Part shown: in pieces, positions 63,520 through 64,000 of the stretch
Numbering within the stretch: position 1 is the stretch's first letter
How the letters are laid out: each line of letters opens with the position of its first letter
NCBI GenBank assembly: GCA_001949185.1
Contig: BDGG01000002.1
Location: forward strand, 8,334,823-8,398,822
Origin: Ramazzottius varieornatus
Taxonomy: Eukaryota; Tardigrada; Eutardigrada; Parachela; Ramazzottiidae
DNA length: 64,000 nt
Reading direction: 5' to 3'
Made by a program: the position numbers and the translations under genes
Notes under the pieces: model-generated
What the model was told of the DNA's origin: nothing
Databases searched by the model: none
The model's input: only the letters and a program-made list of their open reading frames with translations

Positions 63520-64000
63520 AGATAGAGCAGAGTTTGCTCCACACACTGAGATAGACTGAATCAGTGGAATAAAATCCTGGAAGATACCGCAGGAAGCGGA
63601 AGTGACGTCAAAATTCAGGGCGGATCATCAGTGTGATAGTAAATCAACCGATTTGATTGCCTAATGGTTGATTTCATATTGATTGATCACGCTGCACTCC
63701 AGCTTGGTTGTTCCTTCTTTGCTCTTAACTTCGTTCCGTTACCGAGTAATCTCTACACGTGACCGCTATGTATTCCGTCAATCCCTTGAATGTTCTGAAG
63801 CTTCTGGAGGACGACTACAAGCAGTTCTTCCAACTGGACGATCAACCGAACGAGGCTGACAAGCAGCTGAAGACACCAGTCAAAGGTATCATTGCCGTTA
63901 ACAATACCAAACATTGCAGTGAGATACTCCACCAGCTCCTGTTCTTACTCCAGAGTTAATGGATATCAAAATCACGTACAACAAAACGGGTTGCGCTCAG
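63520..64000 (+). mobile_element. Second pogo-like transposon copy, cut by the window edge
   Basis: The 5' end contains a diverged version of the TIR block seen at 14110-14276 (CCTGGAAGATACC then GGAAGTGACGTCAAAATTCA), followed by the transposase start. The right part lies beyond the window. Confidence 0.8.
63768..64000 (+). CDS. Pogo-like transposase, 5' part
   Basis: Exon 1 at 63768-63885 (118 nt, donor GTATCA) encodes MYSVNPLNVLKLLEDDYKQF and on, clearly homologous to MESVNPLNISNLLMSDYEQH in the 14.4-kb copy. Exon 2 begins at about 63954 after CTCCAG and runs off the window. Exon length, intron position and phase are the same in both copies, so the intron is original to the element. No lesion is visible in the short part available, so intactness cannot be judged. 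Confidence 0.7.

Overview
The window is eukaryotic nuclear DNA: every recognisable gene is split by short GT-AG introns, many of 55-100 bp. The gene set (condensin-2, PPIP5K, Rap1, CSDE1, a Misshapen-type MAP4K, WASH-complex WASHC2) is animal. Compact introns, close genes, moderate GC and Ly6-like cysteine-rich proteins suggest a small invertebrate, probably an ecdysozoan such as a tardigrade. That placement is inference and weak; the animal origin is secure. Exon models were built by hand from splice signals. The models for PPIP5K, the CK1/TTBK-like kinase, Rap1, CSDE1, MAP4K, WASHC2 and the thyroglobulin-domain protein close in frame from ATG to stop.

Layout. 1-10.2 kb: a 5' portion of a condensin-2 subunit G2 gene (-) and a complete 18-exon PPIP5K gene (+), divergently arranged. 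10.2-31.6 kb: a gene-poor island of mobile DNA. It holds a TA-flanked element with a Myb/SANT-like ORF, a pogo-like transposon with long terminal inverted repeats (TIRs), a mariner nested inside a hAT-like element that still has its 8-bp target duplication, several foldback elements, and two Ly6-like genes or fragments. 31.6-36.5 kb: a CK1/TTBK-like kinase and Rap1, both (-). 36.5-39.5 kb: intergenic, dominated by a 1.4-kb long-armed palindrome. 39.5-53.3 kb: CSDE1-like (+) and a 23-exon MAP4K4/TNIK/MINK-type kinase (-), convergent. 53.3-64 kb: a small C-clamp protein (-), WASHC2 (+), a secreted thyroglobulin type-1 protein (-), a broken aldo-keto reductase fragment (-), a TauD-like dioxygenase (-), and the start of a second pogo-like copy cut by the window edge.

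The most striking feature is a family of palindromic foldback repeats with core arms AAGTGGCGCACG / CGTGCGCCACTT. I count 24 clusters. Twenty-three lie inside introns of six unrelated genes on both strands, and one lies between two convergent genes. None is in the 10.2-32.2 kb transposon island or in the last 10 kb. The larger introns in these genes are mostly the ones carrying the element.

Functionally this is a stretch of independent housekeeping and signalling genes, not a pathway cluster. Rap1, MAP4K, WASHC2 and CSDE1 relate loosely to cytoskeleton, adhesion and RNA control, but nothing here shows co-regulation beyond two divergent gene pairs that may share promoters.
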